A DNA stretch of 25,682 nucleotides, taken from positions 1 through 25,682 of the forward strand of contig PIVW01000022.1 in NCBI GenBank assembly GCA_003353825.1, given 5' to 3'. The notes beneath the pieces were generated by a model, which was not told the DNA's origin, searched no databases, and saw only the letters and a program-made list of their open reading frames with translations. The DNA is from Chloroflexota bacterium (lineage in GTDB: Bacteria; Chloroflexota; Anaerolineae; J102). Both the position numbers and the translations under genes were made by a program. This document shows, one piece after another, positions 23,526-25,682 of this stretch (position 1 is its first letter; each line of letters opens with the position of its first letter).

Positions 23526-23603
23526 GAAGTAACTGACCAAATAAAGGTCAACTCCAAGAAGGTGGAGTTTCGTGATTTTATTTGGTCAGTTACTTCGTTT
23601 TTA
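23526..23603. terminator. Nested long hairpin terminator shared by convergent genes
   Basis: The 20-base arms at 23526-23545 and 23577-23596 are perfectly complementary. Inside them, AACTCCA (23550-23556) pairs with TGGAGTT (23563-23569). GTTTTT follows the outer arm on the plus strand and runs into the rdgB stop codon (TAA, 23601-23603). It would stop transcripts coming from the MarR side and probably those from rdgB. Confidence 0.8.
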
Positions 23604-24233
23604 AGTTTTATCGCTGCGTTGTTCTAGGTAACGCCGCAACAGAATACGAGCCCGCCGTGCCGCTCGTCCACGGTGACTAAGTTCATGCTTTTCTTCAGAT
23701 GTTATCTCTGCGAAAGTGCGGCCGTATTTTGGGACATAAAACACTGGATCATAGCCAAATCCACCCTCACCACTGGGTTTGAATGCAATCACGCCACTAC
23801 TGGATCCACTTGCAGTTATCTCATCACCGCTGGGAGAAGCAATGGCAACCACGCAGCGAAAGATCGCAGTTCGCAATTCGTACGGCACACTTTGCATCTT
23901 TTGCAACAGAATCTGTGTGCGCTCTGCATCTGTAGCATTAGGGCCGGCATGTCGAGCCGATGCCACTCCAGGCCAGCCATGAAGTGCATCAGCTTCTAAG
24001 CCACTGTCATCAGCCCAGGTGAGCATCCCACTTATTTGCGCGTAGGTCTTTGCCTTGAGCAGGGCATTTTCTTCAAAGGTCTTGCCCGTTTCTTCAACCT
24101 CTAGCATTATGCCCTCGGCGTTCAATGTAGTAATCGCCAATGGCAGATCAGCCAAGATATCTTTGTATTCTCTTAGCTTGCCAGGATTACTTGTCGCAAC
24201 AAGTAACTTGCTGTGTTGGTCGATATTCATCAC
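23601..24233 (-). CDS. rdgB: XTP/dITP diphosphatase (HAM1/RdgB house-cleaning enzyme)
   Basis: Hydrolyses non-canonical purine nucleoside triphosphates (XTP, dITP, ITP) to monophosphates, keeping them out of DNA and RNA. The 210 residues cover the whole family: N-terminal LVATSNPGKLREYKDIL, the catalytic and metal-binding ADDSGLEADALHGWPGVASARHAG, then GFGYDPVFYVPKYGRTFAEIT, and the C-terminal SHRGRA. Start codons ATG at 24233 and 24230 are adjacent; no strong Shine-Dalgarno decides between them. It is the only housekeeping gene here on the minus strand, convergent with the MarR gene and divergent from prs. Confidence 0.95.
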   Translation of the reverse strand: MMNIDQHSKLLVATSNPGKLREYKDILADLPLAITTLNAEGIMLEVEETGKTFEENALLKAKTYAQISGMLTWADDSGLEADALHGWPGVASARHAGPNATDAERTQILLQKMQSVPYELRTAIFRCVVAIASPSGDEITASGSSSGVIAFKPSGEGGFGYDPVFYVPKYGRTFAEITSEEKHELSHRGRAARRARILLRRYLEQRSDKT

Positions 24234-24352
24234 TTTGTGCCCGACGTATGTATGAAGTAGATGTGTTCAACAATCTGGAGCCGAGCCCTATGGCCTGTCC
24301 GTGCAGGTCTGCGAGATATGCTGGATCTGAGGTCCTGCAATGTCGAGGGGTC

Positions 24353-24358
24353 ATTATA
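24353..24358 (-). promoter_or_regulatory. rdgB: Possible -10 box for rdgB
   Basis: Read on the minus strand, this is a perfect TATAAT about 120 bases before the rdgB start. No good -35 is seen at the right distance, so it is tentative. Confidence 0.3.
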
Positions 24359-24400
24359 TTGGAGAATAACTGTAATTTGGTATTGATCGGTGACGAGCTT

Positions 24401-24429
24401 TTGTTCGAGCAAGAATCGTAACATATAAT
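24401..24429 (+). promoter_or_regulatory. prs: Promoter for prs, with a long leader
   Basis: TTGTTC (24401-24406) and a perfect TATAAT (24424-24429) are 17 bases apart. The leader would be about 175 bases and includes the 27-base repeat at 24542. Apart from these and a TGCAGG/CCTGCA pair near 24303-24340, I see nothing gene-like in 24234-24611. Confidence 0.5.
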
Positions 24430-24541
24430 GCATACTCATACAATCGATTCTTATCGACACTCAACCCTCCCTAAGTTGGCTGTCAGAGCGTATCGTGCAT
24501 GCAGGTCGAGTGTATTTCTTACCGCCAGCAGTATAGAGGAT

Positions 24542-24568
24542 CACGTAACACGCAATACGCAACACGTG
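24542..24568. repeat. 27-base dispersed repeat, copy 2
   Basis: Matches the copy at 9219-9245 in 26 of 27 positions and in the same orientation, with the same CACGT...ACGTG ends. It lies in the prs leader, about 45 bases before the start codon. Confidence 0.75.
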
Positions 24569-24611
24569 TTATTCTAGGGCCACACGAAATCCTGTTGAAC
24601 CTATATGGCTT

Positions 24612-25568
24612 ATGTCTCGTAATTTTCATACACTACGGATTTTTTCCGGTACGGCGAATCCCGATCTGGCGGAAGAAATTGCGCGTTGTCTTAACAAGCC
24701 TCTGGGCCGAAGTACAACTCGCCGTCTGCCCGACTCAGAAACACATGTCATGATCGATGAATTGGTACGCGGGGACGATGTTTATATCATCCAACCTTGT
24801 TCTGAACCTGTCAACGACAATCTCATGGAGATGGTGCTTTATGTCGATGCCTTCCGCCGTGCATCGGCCCACTCGATCAATGTGGTCATCCCTTATTTTC
24901 CATACGCCAGGCAGGAAAGAATGGCCAAAGGCCGCGAGGCCATAAGCGCCCGTGTTGTTGCCTCGATACTCGAATCTATGGGCGCAGACCGGGTCATTTA
25001 TGTGGATATTCATGCCGAGGCGGCGCAGGGTTTTTTTGAGATCCCGGTCGATCCACTCTCTGCTATGCAGGTTTTTGCTGACTATGTCCGCAAATCATCT
25101 TGGATCGATCCAGTGGTCGTGGCTCCTGATGTTGGTCGAGCTAAACTGGCCGGTCGATTTTCCCGAATTCTAGATGTGCCACTTGTATTGATGCATAAGC
25201 GGCGTACCGGTCTCAACGCTGTGGAGACGATGGCAATCGTCGGTGATATCCAGGGAAAAACTCCGATTGTTTTTGACGACGTCATCGCCGGCGGCAGTGT
25301 TCTATCACAGGCCGAAGCTTTGGTCGAAGCGGGCGCCAGACCTGAAGTGTGCCTGACCATCACCCATCCGGTGTTGCTCCCCAGTGCTTTGGAACGACTC
25401 GATGCCGCTTACATCAAAAACCTTGTCGTAACCAATACCATTCACATCAACCCAGAGAAAAATCACCCCAAATTGCAGGTGCTTTCAGTGGCGCCCCTAC
25501 TGGCCGACGCAATAGGGCGCATTCATGGCGGTGAATCGATGGGACCCTTATTAGGACATCTTGGTTAA
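24612..25568 (+). CDS. prs: Ribose-phosphate pyrophosphokinase (PRPP synthetase)
   Basis: Makes PRPP from ribose 5-phosphate and ATP, feeding purine, pyrimidine, histidine, tryptophan and NAD synthesis. The 318 residues have the class-I layout: RLPDSETHV near the N-terminus, [19 protein letters not shown], the [11 protein letters not shown] flexible loop, the metal-binding [20 protein letters not shown] and [12 protein letters not shown]. The PRPP-binding loop reads [14 protein letters not shown], where most class-I enzymes have DDxIDTGGT or DDMIDTAGT, so the Asp-Thr pair is missing. This may be a lineage variant. No Shine-Dalgarno is evident before the ATG. Confidence 0.93.
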   Translation: MSRNFHTLRIFSGTANPDLAEEIARCLNKPLGRSTTRRLPDSETHVMIDELVRGDDVYIIQPCSEPVNDNLMEMVLYVDAFRRASAHSINVVIPYFPYARQERMAKGREAISARVVASILESMGADRVIYVDIHAEAAQGFFEIPVDPLSAMQVFADYVRKSSWIDPVVVAPDVGRAKLAGRFSRILDVPLVLMHKRRTGLNAVETMAIVGDIQGKTPIVFDDVIAGGSVLSQAEALVEAGARPEVCLTITHPVLLPSALERLDAAYIKNLVVTNTIHINPEKNHPKLQVLSVAPLLADAIGRIHGGESMGPLLGHLG

Positions 25569-25597
25569 ACGGGAAAATAAATATGTGGAGAAACTTT

Positions 25598-25682
25598 ATG
25601 CTAGGGCGTGAACGTCGTCCAGAACCTGACTCGATTGAATTGACTATTGGCGCCAGCGTTACCCTGAGAGGTGACATTCGTT
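25598..25682 (+). CDS. Bactofilin-type cytoskeletal protein, N-terminal fragment
   Basis: Only 28 codons are visible before the window ends. The residues LTIGASVTLRGDIR match the first rung of the beta-helical bactofilin (polymer-forming) domain, after a short charged N-terminus. I choose ATG 25598, preceded by GGAG seven bases away; ATG 25583 in the same frame is the alternative. It starts 29 bases after prs. Identification from so few residues is moderate at best. Confidence 0.55.
   Translation, partial: MLGRERRPEPDSIELTIGASVTLRGDIR

Overview
The window reads as ordinary chromosome of a free-living bacterium, most likely a Chloroflexota (Anaerolineae/Caldilineae-like) lineage. That assignment is inference. 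It rests on the dnaJ-prmA-rsmE order, a GT-C/TPR (TMTC-like) protein, a VanW-like/serine-hydrolase fusion, a bactofilin start, mixed ATG/GTG/TTG starts with patchy Shine-Dalgarno sites, and intergenic spacers full of degenerate palindromic repeats. No rRNA, tRNA, CRISPR array or prophage was seen.

Left end (1-2400): an accessory, visibly more AT-rich region on the minus strand. It holds a PqqD-like/M50 membrane metalloprotease gene, a possible downstream gene running off the edge, and a degraded IS1-family insertion immediately upstream of the protease start. Next (2475-4901) is a large TMTC-like membrane protein with TPR repeats, then a 700-base spacer holding a promoter and a frameshifted small membrane-protein gene. 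An OmpR-type response regulator and its histidine kinase follow (5606-7682).

Middle (7683-10300): small genes in repeat-rich spacers. These are a Cys-less HMA-fold-like protein, a PspC-domain protein with a structured leader and a strong terminator, and a membrane-anchored DsbA-like protein whose frame is cut by one in-frame TGA right after its CPSC motif. The spacers carry several inverted repeats and a 27-base dispersed repeat with a second copy near 24550.

Housekeeping block (10327-21658, all plus strand): guaA, a VanW-like/class-A-beta-lactamase-fold protein, a HAD hydrolase (ATGA overlap), a DUF1294 protein, an ABC-F ATPase, coaE, a small membrane protein, dnaJ, prmA, rsmE and trxB. Much of this looks like runs of co-transcribed genes serving nucleotide and cofactor synthesis, protein folding, ribosome methylation and redox balance.

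Right end (21792-25682): an alpha/beta hydrolase, a MarR regulator with its own promoter, a dense hairpin cluster ending in a nested terminator shared with the convergent rdgB, then prs with a long leader and the first codons of a bactofilin. I found no clear new defence or biosynthetic system. The strongest leads are the single-codon interruption of the DsbA-like gene, the IS1-displaced PqqD-M50 locus, the frameshifted small gene ahead of the two-component system, and the dispersed palindromic repeats.
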